A program made the position numbers and the translations under genes. From Microcaldota archaeon (GTDB lineage: Archaea; Micrarchaeota; Micrarchaeia; Anstonellales; Bilamarchaeaceae), in the NCBI GenBank assembly GCA_030668565.1, contig DAOVFD010000027.1:1-11515 (forward strand): DNA of 11,515 nucleotides. The letters run 5' to 3'. Below are positions 1 to 4,990 of this stretch, one piece after another. A model generated the notes under the pieces. That model had not been told where the DNA came from, made no database searches, and saw nothing but the letters and a program-made list of their open reading frames with translations. Numbering within the stretch: the first letter of the stretch is position 1; each line of letters opens with the position of its first letter.

Positions 1-306
1 GGGCTTCTCCTCTTTTTTGGGCTCAGCCTTCTTCTCCTCTATCTTCTCATCGGCAAGATAAGCCCTCACTTTTCCGTTTTCTTTTATGAGCCTCACTTTT
101 ACTCTTCTTGGGGGTTTCTGTATGCTTCTTTTCCACAGATAATTGTTAAGCGCGTTGCTGAGAAACACGTTTTCTTCTTCTGTTTTCATGTGCCTGCCTG
201 CGAATTTCCTGAGTAGTTTGACTGCACGCCTTGTCCTCCTGCCTCTCATCACTTCGTATGCTTTCCCCAAAGGAACGGTATAGATTCTTTCAAGTTTTTC
301 TACCAT
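1..306 (-). CDS. rpl31e: Large-subunit ribosomal protein L31e (3' end off window)
   Basis: Structural protein of the 50S subunit; in archaea and eukaryotes L31e sits near the polypeptide exit tunnel. The visible 102 residues begin MVEKLERIYTVPLGKAYEV, and the family pattern is clear: the basic RRTRRAVKLLRKFAGRHM segment (about residues 22-39), FLSNALNNYLWKRS and the KPPRRVKVRLIKENGKV strand. No stop is reached before the left edge. The final visible 20 residues (EKIEEKKAEPKKEEKP) go beyond the usual core and form a charged Lys/Glu tail, so this copy is longer than a minimal archaeal L31e. Its ATG follows the L39e stop after a single base, so translation is almost certainly coupled. It is the last visible gene of the S19e-PDCD5-L39e-L31e operon; in many archaea the next gene is aIF6, outside this window. 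The identification is secure; the length and end of the tail are unknown. Confidence 0.95.
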   Translation of the reverse strand, partial: MVEKLERIYTVPLGKAYEVMRGRRTRRAVKLLRKFAGRHMKTEEENVFLSNALNNYLWKRSIQKPPRRVKVRLIKENGKVRAYLADEKIEEKKAEPKKEEKP

Positions 307-307
307 G

Positions 308-472
308 TTAATCGTCCTCCTTTATGCGGAGCTTGTCTGTCCTCCAGTTCCTCCTGTACCTGTTCACTGTAACCTTTCTGTTTGTCTTGAGCATCACGAA
401 TGGAGGTATCCTGCTGTTCTTCTTTGCCGCTTTTGCGAGCCTTTTCTTTTTTTTGGAGCCTTTCCTACTCAT
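308..472 (-). CDS. rpl39e: Large-subunit ribosomal protein L39e
   Basis: A 54-residue, very basic protein that lines the exit tunnel of the 50S subunit. The translation starts MSRKGSKKKKRLAKAAKKNS and ends RYRRNWRTDKLRIKEDD, with the invariant-looking NRYRRNWR core expected of L39e; the length is close to the usual 51 residues. The gene is short and easily missed by automatic calling. Its ATG lies 10 nt after the PDCD5 stop, with a purine-rich GGGTG just upstream as a modest ribosome-binding site. Its stop is 1 nt before the L31e ATG. The L39e-L31e pair is conserved across archaea, which supports the call beyond sequence similarity. I see nothing abnormal in the gene. Confidence 0.96.
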   Translation of the reverse strand: MSRKGSKKKKRLAKAAKKNSRIPPFVMLKTNRKVTVNRYRRNWRTDKLRIKEDD

Positions 473-482
473 TATAAACACC

Positions 483-779
483 CTATTTCTCCCGGAATGT
501 TATTCTGGTCTCCCGCCCGCCCTTTAATGAGCGGATGAGAAACAAAATTTCATCCTCTGTTATTTTTCTTTCCGCCTGCCTGAATGCCATAATCACCCGC
601 TTGGCGGCGTTAACATAAAGTTCCTTGTTGACATAGCTTACGTTCATAAGCCGTTCATATGCGGTTTCGTCAAGCGCGATTCTTAATGCTGATTTCAGCT
701 GTTCCTCGATTTTTGCCGATTCCTGCATTTTTTTCTGTTGTTCAAGCTTTCTTTTTCTTATTTCATCCTCTTCGTTCAT
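483..779 (-). CDS. PDCD5/TFAR19-family DNA-binding protein
   Basis: A 98-residue member of the archaeal/eukaryotic PDCD5 (TFAR19) family, small helical-bundle proteins that bind DNA in archaea; the human homologue is linked to apoptosis and chaperonin (CCT) binding. The archaeal cellular role is not firmly established. The translation shows the expected layout: a charged N-terminal helix (MNEEDEIRKRKLEQQKKMQ), a helical core with ALDETAYERLMNVSYVNKEL and AAKRVIMAFRQAERKITEDE, and a basic C-terminal tail GGRETRITFREK. The length is typical of the family. The start codon overlaps the S19e stop by one base (TGATG), so the gene is probably translated by re-initiation. Its place between S19e and L39e is a conserved archaeal gene order. 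The family call is strong; DNA binding is inferred from relatives. Confidence 0.92.
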   Translation of the reverse strand: MNEEDEIRKRKLEQQKKMQESAKIEEQLKSALRIALDETAYERLMNVSYVNKELYVNAAKRVIMAFRQAERKITEDEILFLIRSLKGGRETRITFREK

Positions 780-1189
780 CAGCCGCTTACCTCTTTTGCA
801 GCCTTGTCAAGCAATTTCCTTCCCTTTGCCGTAAGAATCCTTCCTGTCTTTTCCTTTGCCAGCAAACCCGCCTTCTCGAGTTCCTGCATGGCCTTTCTTA
901 TCGTAGAGCCTCCTGCGGGTGCGTGCTTCTCAGGTTTTACGCCTCTTTCCTTCCTTCCTCCGTAATGTTTTCTGAGACTCCCTGTCCCCGTTTTACTCCG
1001 GACATATACCTGTCTCAGTATCGAAGCGCATCTGACATACCAGAAATCCTCCTGTTCCGGAGGTCTTTTTACATGTGCACCGCTTTTTACAAGTCCTACA
1101 AATGCGGGCTTGGCAAGTTTCTCCCCTTTTAGTTTTTCCGCTACTTTTTCTATGAGTTTGTTTGGATCCACATCATATACAGTTACCAT
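779..1189 (-). CDS. rps19e: Small-subunit ribosomal protein S19e
   Basis: Archaeal/eukaryotic 30S protein involved in small-subunit assembly; it has a winged-helix-like fold. The 136-residue translation opens MVTVYDVDPNKLIEKVAEKL and carries family signatures: DFWYVRCASILRQVYV (about residues 48-63), GTGSLRKHYGGRKERGVKP, HAPAGGSTIRKAMQELEKAG and the C-terminal GRILTAKGRKLLDKAAKE. The length is slightly below the archaeal norm of about 150 but nothing is missing. The start is fixed by a strong Shine-Dalgarno GAGGTGG at 1194-1200, four bases before the ATG. It is the first gene of the ribosomal operon, reading away from the lysine-rich gene, so the promoter lies in 1190-1303. Its stop overlaps the PDCD5 start. 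Confidence 0.96.
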   Translation of the reverse strand: MVTVYDVDPNKLIEKVAEKLKGEKLAKPAFVGLVKSGAHVKRPPEQEDFWYVRCASILRQVYVRSKTGTGSLRKHYGGRKERGVKPEKHAPAGGSTIRKAMQELEKAGLLAKEKTGRILTAKGRKLLDKAAKEVSG

Positions 1190-1303
1190 TAATCCACCTC
1201 ATACTCTCCCATAAATTGGAGTAAGATTGGTAGGTTTTATTTTAATAATGTCATCTATTTAAAGCTTGTCCTCCTTAAAAATCTTTGTTTCAGGGGGATA
1301 TTT
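1190..1303. promoter_or_regulatory. Divergent promoter region between S19e and the lysine-rich gene
   Basis: This 114-bp gap must hold promoters for both directions. On the plus strand ATTTAAAG at 1257-1264 is a good archaeal TATA-like box; a start about 25 nt downstream would leave a 15-20 nt leader containing the GGGGG (1293-1297) ribosome-binding site before ATG 1304. Because TTTAAA is palindromic, the same box could serve S19e, with a leader of about 40 nt. An alternative minus-strand box is the A/T run at 1238-1251, which gives a shorter leader. S19e has GAGGTGG at 1194-1200. The boxes are read by eye. Confidence 0.5.
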
Positions 1304-1636
1304 ATGTCTGAAAAAGGTGAAGAGCTCATTAAGAGTCTTATAGGCAAGATGAAAGAGAGCGGTCCGGCCAAGCCCGCCCGCAGGACAGCAGAAGAAATTG
1401 GGGAGCAGGTAGAGGAAAAAGAGGCGCCCAAGCCGAAAAAACCAAAAAAGAAAAAACCCAAAAAAGAAGAAAAACCAAGGGAAGTGCCTAAGAAAAAGAA
1501 AGAAAAACCAAAGAAAAAGGCCAGGCCAAAGAAAAAGAGGAAGGAAAAGAAAAAACCCAAGCCCAAGAAGAAAGAAAAACCTGCTAAAAAACCAAAGAAG
1601 AAAAAATCCAAGAAGAAAAAGAAGAAAAAAAGGTAA
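1304..1636 (+). CDS. Lysine-rich basic-tail protein (H1-tail-like), unknown function
   Basis: A 110-residue protein in two parts. Residues 1-40 (MSEKGEELIKSLIGKMKESG onward) are mixed-charge and likely helical. Residues 41-110 are almost entirely Lys, Pro, Glu and Arg, with repeated KPKKK-like units, ending in a run of seven lysines and an arginine. This composition resembles the C-terminal tail of linker histone H1 and bacterial H1-like proteins, so nucleic-acid binding is a reasonable inference, but no folded domain is recognisable. The coding strand is correspondingly A-rich, and the long Phe-rich frame opposite it is a composition shadow. The start is supported by GGGGG at 1293-1297. The stop is 4 nt before the next gene's ATG, so it is probably co-transcribed with the membrane regulator. 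Low complexity makes homology unreliable. An alternative is a disordered ribosome- or membrane-associated basic peptide. Confidence 0.78.
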   Translation: MSEKGEELIKSLIGKMKESGPAKPARRTAEEIGEQVEEKEAPKPKKPKKKKPKKEEKPREVPKKKKEKPKKKARPKKKRKEKKKPKPKKKEKPAKKPKKKKSKKKKKKKR

Positions 1637-1640
1637 ATCT

Positions 1641-2543
1641 ATGGCGAGGTTTTCTGTTTTTGCCTTTTTGTTACTTGTTTCATTATCCTTCTCATCAGTT
1701 TCGGATTATTCCATGGACGTCTCAGTTGACGATTACGGGATTTCGTCCATAACTTCGGAAATTGATTTCATTGATTCGCAGGATAAATCCGTTTCGTTCT
1801 GTTTTTCAGGAAATTTTCACGATGCAAAAGTGTATGACCGGTCCGGCCTCCCTCTGGAATCCGGTTTCGGCTTTGAGGAGGGTTGCACGTGCATATCCTT
1901 TGTTGTTCCGGAGGATTATGTGAAAATATATTTTGAATCAGAAGAATTTACCTCAAAGGATGGCTCGTTATGGGCCTTTGAAATGAAAATGTATTCTTCA
2001 GAAGATGTGGATTCATTTTTCACTTCAGTCCTGCTTCCTTCGGGTTCGGTGCTTACGAAAACAAACGGCGCAGTTGAATCATCGGGAGACTCTCTTCTTG
2101 TTTCCTGGAATGCTGAGAACGTAACATCACTGAAAAAATTCAATATGACTGCAGGATATCAGATTATCAGAAACGAAGACCTTGGCGGAATTTTCCTGTT
2201 TATTGTATTCGTGGCAATTGCAGTCATCAGTTATCTTTCATACAGAAAAAAGTACATGCCTGAAACAAAACCTGAAACTCCAAAACCAGAACCCGAAACA
2301 AAAAAGAAGAACTGGCTCGAATCAAATGAGGTTTTCAAAACCCTTGATGAAATTGACAAGGAAATTGTTCGTGAAATAGCAAAACAGAAGGGAAAAACGA
2401 CCCAGGCAAAAATCTATCTTAATACCCATATCCCAAAAGCGACTTTATCCCGAAGACTCGCTTCTTTAGAAAATCGTGAAATAATCCAGAAATCGCAGAA
2501 AGGAAACAGGAATCTGATTAGTCTGAAATTAGAGGGGAAATAA
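1641..2543 (+). CDS. Membrane-anchored winged-helix transcriptional regulator (COG2512-like)
   Basis: A 300-residue one-span receptor-type regulator. Residues 1-19 are a Sec signal peptide (MARFSVFAFLLLVSLSFSS). Residues 20-180 form an acidic, beta-rich extracytoplasmic domain with three cysteines (54, 82, 84) and N-glycosylation sequons near its end. Residues 183-200 are a transmembrane helix (GGIFLFIVFVAIAVISYL), followed by a basic stop-transfer YRKK and a Pro/Glu/Lys linker (207-223). Residues 227-300 are a winged helix (LDEIDKEIVREIAKQKGKTT, then IPKATLSRRLASLENREII). This plan matches predicted archaeal membrane-associated transcription regulators. The inferred role is sensing an external signal and acting on DNA from the membrane; ligand and targets are unknown. 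It is probably in an operon with the lysine-rich gene. Its last 20 codons are duplicated at 4162-4224, beyond the ATPase gene, which marks this gene end as an insertion site. Confidence 0.85.
   Translation: MARFSVFAFLLLVSLSFSSVSDYSMDVSVDDYGISSITSEIDFIDSQDKSVSFCFSGNFHDAKVYDRSGLPLESGFGFEEGCTCISFVVPEDYVKIYFESEEFTSKDGSLWAFEMKMYSSEDVDSFFTSVLLPSGSVLTKTNGAVESSGDSLLVSWNAENVTSLKKFNMTAGYQIIRNEDLGGIFLFIVFVAIAVISYLSYRKKYMPETKPETPKPEPETKKKNWLESNEVFKTLDEIDKEIVREIAKQKGKTTQAKIYLNTHIPKATLSRRLASLENREIIQKSQKGNRNLISLKLEGK
2479..2541 (+). repeat. 63-bp direct repeat, left copy (3' end of regulator gene)
   Basis: This segment covers codons 281-300 of the membrane regulator plus the first base of its stop. It recurs in the same orientation at 4162-4224, offset by 1683 bp, with a single difference (C at 2523, T at 4206). 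That difference is synonymous (CTG/TTG, Leu). Matching stops at the stop codon: TAA here, TGA in the right copy. It resembles the attachment-site duplication left when an element integrates at a gene 3' end and supplies a replacement end. Confidence 0.95.
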
Positions 2544-2544
2544 T

Positions 2545-3978
2545 TTATTTTCCTAATGTTTTCTTCAAATCCCCTAAATCAAAAAGTAACACATCATTTT
2601 CCTTAAATTTCTTTTTGAAACTCTTCGCAAATACAACATAGTATTCCTTTCGTTTTTCTTTGTTCCATTCAACAAGCTCAGTTTTCTTCCTGAGCTCTTT
2701 GAGCACCTCTGATGCATTCACTTGCTCACTCCACTTGCATTCCCCGAATAGGATTTTCTTTTCCTTTTCATTCAAGGCAATAATGTCGATTTCAGCAGTT
2801 TTTCTTTCACCATGTTCATCTCTGTACGCTCCCCACCATCTGCCCATCCTTTCCAGCAGAAAAGGCAACCTACTCTCTTTATCCAGTTTCTGGAGCAACT
2901 GTTTGCATACCTCCTCAAAAGCTTCACCTACAAAGCTATTGAACTCTGATTCAATCTTCTTGGAAATCATGCCATAATTGCCAATTTCATATTCTCCCAT
3001 ATTTCGGTGTATGTATCTAAACCAAAACTTGAAAAAATTATTATTCAGAACATACACTCCTTTTTTACTTTTCTTCTTGGTAATTGGAGTTTTTCTGGAG
3101 ATAAGTCCGTAATCTTCATTTAAATCACGCAAGAAAGATGTTAGCGATGTCTGGTCTATTCCAACATAGGAGGAAATTTCAGATAATTTTGTGTGCCCTG
3201 TTGCGATGGCTTCCAGGATTGAGTAATAGTAACCTTTCGCTGAGCCGAACTCCTGGCGCAAAACCGAAAGAACCTCTCCGCCCAGAGGCGCGTTCTCCCT
3301 GAGCAGAAACCGTTCTATAACGGTATGGGGATTCTTCCCTTTTAGTTCAAAATCCTCAATAGCGGTATAGTACTTTGGAACGCCTCCAAACAATGCAAAG
3401 AATTCGACAAATTGTTTTTCTTCCGTATAGTCGAACTGAGCGAGCATTTTCCTGACATCCGCATATGTTAGTTGCCTCAGATTTATTTTGGCTTTTATCC
3501 TTCCATAAAGTGGTGCTTTTTTATCCTCAAATACCTTTTTCATTAATCCAACGATAGATCCAAGAAAGACAAAAAGAATTTTTTTATCTTTATTCTCATC
3601 AAAATTTCTCTGCATTTTTGAAAAAAAAGCAGGATATATTTTTTTCATATATTGGACTTCATCAAAAATCACTATATGCTGTTCACATTTACTGAAGAGC
3701 AGGTCTATGAATTCATCAAAGCCCTTAAAATAGACCTCCTTTTCGATCACTCCCTTCCTTTTCAGCTCTTCTGTGAAATCATTTAGGGTATTCTTCCGCG
3801 TTTTCCCTTCATAAACAAAGAAATAGATGTGTTTTTTGTTACTGTAAAATTTTTTGATAAGCTCTGTTTTTCCTATTCTTCGCTGACCATAAATGGCGAC
3901 ACTAAATAGCCTTCTTTTCGATAGCTCATAATATTCTTCCAGGTCCTTGAGTTCTTCAAATCTATTTATAAATTTCAT
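2545..3978 (-). CDS. Archaeal AAA ATPase with C-terminal DUF234 nuclease-like domain
   Basis: A 477-residue protein of the Arch_ATPase + DUF234 architecture (COG1672), a family that is lineage-expanded in archaea and of uncertain function. Walker A is GQRRIGKT at residues 31-38; Walker B is IVIFDE at 102-107. The family-typical PLYGR (156-160) and ALFGGVPKYY (195-204) follow. A winged-helix segment lies at about 252-310 (HTKLSEISSYVGIDQTSLTS), then the FFKFWFRYIHRN motif. The C-terminal domain has the PD-(D/E)XK-like pair EIDIIAL (396-402, Asp398) and FGECKW (411-416, Glu413, Lys415), consistent with a nuclease fold having its acidic and lysine residues present. The length is normal and the gene looks intact. 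The ATG at 3978 has a weak GTGAG (3982-3986) upstream. It is transcribed against its neighbours, with its stop 1 bp from the regulator stop. The flanking 63-bp repeats suggest acquisition. Nuclease activity and substrate are inferred only. Confidence 0.9.
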   Translation of the reverse strand: MKFINRFEELKDLEEYYELSKRRLFSVAIYGQRRIGKTELIKKFYSNKKHIYFFVYEGKTRKNTLNDFTEELKRKGVIEKEVYFKGFDEFIDLLFSKCEQHIVIFDEVQYMKKIYPAFFSKMQRNFDENKDKKILFVFLGSIVGLMKKVFEDKKAPLYGRIKAKINLRQLTYADVRKMLAQFDYTEEKQFVEFFALFGGVPKYYTAIEDFELKGKNPHTVIERFLLRENAPLGGEVLSVLRQEFGSAKGYYYSILEAIATGHTKLSEISSYVGIDQTSLTSFLRDLNEDYGLISRKTPITKKKSKKGVYVLNNNFFKFWFRYIHRNMGEYEIGNYGMISKKIESEFNSFVGEAFEEVCKQLLQKLDKESRLPFLLERMGRWWGAYRDEHGERKTAEIDIIALNEKEKKILFGECKWSEQVNASEVLKELRKKTELVEWNKEKRKEYYVVFAKSFKKKFKENDVLLFDLGDLKKTLGK

Positions 3979-3997
3979 TTTCTCACTTTTTATTGTA

Positions 3998-4020
3998 GTG
4001 TAAAATTCAATAATTTACAC
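3998..4020. repeat. Inverted repeat in ATPase leader
   Basis: GTGTAAA (3998-4004) and TTTACAC (4014-4020) form perfect 7-bp arms around a 9-nt spacer, about 20 bp upstream of the ATPase ATG. This could be an operator close to the transcription start or a short hairpin in the 5' leader. Confidence 0.65.
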
Positions 4021-4035
4021 TGCTGAAAAATTTCT

Positions 4036-4063
4036 TTGTAAAATTTTTCATTGTATTTTACAA
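4036..4063. repeat. Inverted repeat overlapping the first 37-bp repeat
   Basis: TTGTAAAAT (4036-4044) and ATTTTACAA (4055-4063) are perfect 9-bp arms with a 10-nt spacer. Smaller dyads continue rightward: TTGTA/TACAA (4051-4063), ACAAT/ATTGT (4060-4070) and ATTGT/ACAAT (4066-4080). The alternating TTGT/ACAA half-sites look like a multi-site operator for the divergent or downstream ATPase promoter. Confidence 0.65.
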
Positions 4064-4086
4064 TAATTGTAATTAACAATAATATT
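4050..4086 (+). repeat. AT-rich 37-bp direct repeat, copy 1
   Basis: Identical to 4124-4155 over its first 32 bp (4050-4081), and matching to 4086/4160 with one mismatch (A4082 versus G4156). The period is 74 bp. It consists almost wholly of overlapping TTGTA/TACAA and ATTGT/ACAAT dyads. It lies upstream of the ATPase and inside the inferred inserted unit. Confidence 0.9.
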
Positions 4087-4123
4087 TAAAAATGTTCCTT
4101 TGCTTTTTCGGTACTTACTTTTT

Positions 4124-4160
4124 ATTGTATTTTACAATAATTGTAATTAACAATAGTATT
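4124..4160 (+). repeat. AT-rich 37-bp direct repeat, copy 2
   Basis: Second copy of the 4050-4086 repeat. Its right edge abuts the start of the right-hand 63-bp repeat at 4162, so it marks the inferred right end of the inserted unit. The sequence just before it (ACTTTTTATTGTA, 4117-4129) also occurs at 3985-3997 next to the ATPase start, giving a partial third copy. Confidence 0.9.
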
Positions 4161-4161
4161 A

Positions 4162-4224
4162 AAATAATCCAGAAATCGCAGAAAGGAAACAGGAATCTGA
4201 TTAGTTTGAAATTAGAGGGGAAAT
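4162..4224 (+). repeat. 63-bp direct repeat, right copy (orphan regulator 3' end)
   Basis: Matches 2479-2541 at 62 of 63 positions. Read in the original frame it encodes the regulator's last 20 residues (IIQKSQKGNRNLISLKLEGK) and then an in-frame TGA at 4224-4226. There is no start or upstream coding sequence, so it is a gene fragment, not a gene. It could be the original gene end displaced by the insertion, or the remnant of a second regulator copy. Confidence 0.95.
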
Positions 4225-4230
4225 GAAAAG

Positions 4231-4240
4231 CATTTAAAAC
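4231..4240 (+). promoter_or_regulatory. TATA-like box of the nucleotidyltransferase gene
   Basis: CATTTAAAAC centres TTTAAA about 26 bp before ATG 4262. In archaea TATA boxes lie about 26 bp before the transcription start, so the mRNA would start at or next to the ATG. No Shine-Dalgarno is present, consistent with a leaderless transcript. Confidence 0.6.
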
Positions 4241-4261
4241 ACTCTCACTTTCATTTATCTT

Positions 4262-4735
4262 ATGCGTGAAGAAGCAGAAAATTTTCTAAAGCAGGCAGTA
4301 AGCATGGGTAAAAAAGACACTTTGAGCAGTTTCATAAACAAAGTAAACAAGAAATTTCCTCTAGAATTTGCAGTTTTGTTTGGATCAAGGGCACGCGGCG
4401 AATCTTTAAAGTCAAGCGATTATGATATACTTTTTGTTTCCAATTGTTTTCATAAGGACATATTCAAGAGAATGACTGCCATTTTAGATCTATGGGATGT
4501 CAAAGGTTCTCTTGAGTCCATTTGCTTTACCACTGAAGAATTTGAAAAAGGTATGAAGGGCTATAACGCGATAGTATGGGGGAGCCTGAGAGATGGCATA
4601 GTCCTCCTCGGAGCTAAAAAATTCAAAAAATATCAAGACATTTTTAGAAATGCTGTAGAATCGGGAGATATAGAAATAAGAAAAGAAATAAAATTCAACA
4701 AACCTCCAGAACTAATAGTTGGGACAGGAATCTAA
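4262..4735 (+). CDS. MNT-type nucleotidyltransferase domain protein
   Basis: A 157-residue protein of the minimal nucleotidyltransferase (COG1708-like) group. The polymerase-beta signature is GSRARGESLKSSDYDILF at residues 41-58, giving the metal-binding pair Asp53 and Asp55. A likely third acidic residue is Glu85 in SLESICFTTEEF. The tail GSLRDGIVLLGAKKFKKY is typical of stand-alone family members. MNT proteins often pair with HEPN proteins as antitoxins that nucleotidylate the toxin, but no HEPN gene is present on either side, so this copy is solitary here. The length fits the upper part of the family range. The start is supported by the TATA spacing (leaderless). It lies 37 bp after the right-hand 63-bp repeat, so it is just outside the inferred insertion. 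Substrate and partner cannot be deduced. Confidence 0.85.
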   Translation: MREEAENFLKQAVSMGKKDTLSSFINKVNKKFPLEFAVLFGSRARGESLKSSDYDILFVSNCFHKDIFKRMTAILDLWDVKGSLESICFTTEEFEKGMKGYNAIVWGSLRDGIVLLGAKKFKKYQDIFRNAVESGDIEIRKEIKFNKPPELIVGTGI

Positions 4736-4739
4736 TTAT

Positions 4740-4797
4740 AGCAAACCGCAAAAGTTTTGAGACCGGTTTTGCTAATGCTGCACTCAAGCGGTTTGCT
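4740..4797. terminator. 58-nt hairpin after the nucleotidyltransferase gene
   Basis: AGCAAACCGC (4740-4749) pairs perfectly with GCGGTTTGCT (4788-4797) around a 38-nt loop, starting 5 nt after the stop. Inside the loop CGGTTTTGC (4764-4772) could pair instead with GCAAACCG (4741-4748) with one bulge, so two hairpins compete. There is no T-tract directly after it, so termination is only one possibility; a regulatory RNA element is another. Confidence 0.45.
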
Positions 4798-4833
4798 GTA
4801 GTCTGAAACTGGAAAAGAAATAATTTCATCCTT

Positions 4834-4869
4834 TGTTCCAGCCCCTGTTCCAGCCCTTGTTCCACCCTG
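4834..4869 (+). repeat. Three 12-bp tandem TGTTCC-type repeats before a promoter
   Basis: Units at 4834-4845, 4846-4857 and 4858-4869 share TGTTCCA(G/C)CC. Two further TGTTCC cores occur at 4894 and 4904, just before the TATA box at 4916-4923. The cluster sits directly upstream of the secreted-protein operon promoter and could bind a regulator; no regulator is identified. Confidence 0.75.
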
Positions 4870-4915
4870 TTTTTTAAACTCTCTTCGGAAGTTGTTCCAC
4901 TTGTTCCGGGAAACA

Positions 4916-4923
4916 TATAAATA
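4916..4923 (+). promoter_or_regulatory. TATA box of the secreted-protein operon
   Basis: ATATAAATA-like sequence about 70 bp before ATG 4991. A start about 25 nt downstream would give a leader of roughly 45 nt ending in the strong GGAGGT (4978-4983). This is one of the clearest TATA boxes in the window. Confidence 0.65.
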
Positions 4924-4990
4924 CCGTTTCAAAGTAGCAAATTCGGTTTTGCGATTGCAGGACACAAAAACAAAAACGGAGGTAAGAAAA

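Larger units (their letters stand above)
2542..4161. mobile_element. Putative inserted unit carrying a single ATPase gene
   Basis: The roughly 1.62 kb between the two 63-bp repeats holds only the minus-strand ATPase gene and its AT-rich leader. The left junction falls in the regulator stop codon and the right junction directly after the second 37-bp AT-rich repeat. The regulator reading frame is intact on the left, and an isolated copy of its last 20 codons with an in-frame TGA remains on the right, as expected if DNA entered the gene end and restored it. I see no terminal inverted repeats, integrase or transposase. Alternatives are recombination with a paralogous regulator copy, or a tandem duplication whose second gene was mostly deleted. 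The boundaries follow from the repeats; mobility is inferred. Confidence 0.5.

Noticed and set aside
1255..1611. Long Phe/Gly-rich frame on the minus strand opposite the lysine-rich gene
   Set aside because: It is the complement of A/G-rich lysine codons, has no ribosome-binding site, and the plus-strand gene has one and fits the operon.
4050..4160. Two 37-bp repeats with a 37-bp gap, resembling a minimal CRISPR array
   Set aside because: Only two copies, no cas genes in the window, and the repeats are AT-rich chains of small dyads next to a promoter; an operator or element-end role fits better.
2542..4161. Insertion sequence or transposon with terminal inverted repeats
   Set aside because: No inverted repeats at the ends and no transposase; only the flanking direct repeats support mobility.
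4740..4797. Possible tRNA or small structured RNA gene
   Set aside because: The arms do not form a cloverleaf and no TTC-type T-loop is present; only the hairpin itself is supported.
4892..4990. Upstream in-frame ATG extending the secreted protein by 33 residues
   Set aside because: It lies before the TATA box, lacks a ribosome-binding site, and would bury the signal peptide; ATG 4991 has GGAGGT.
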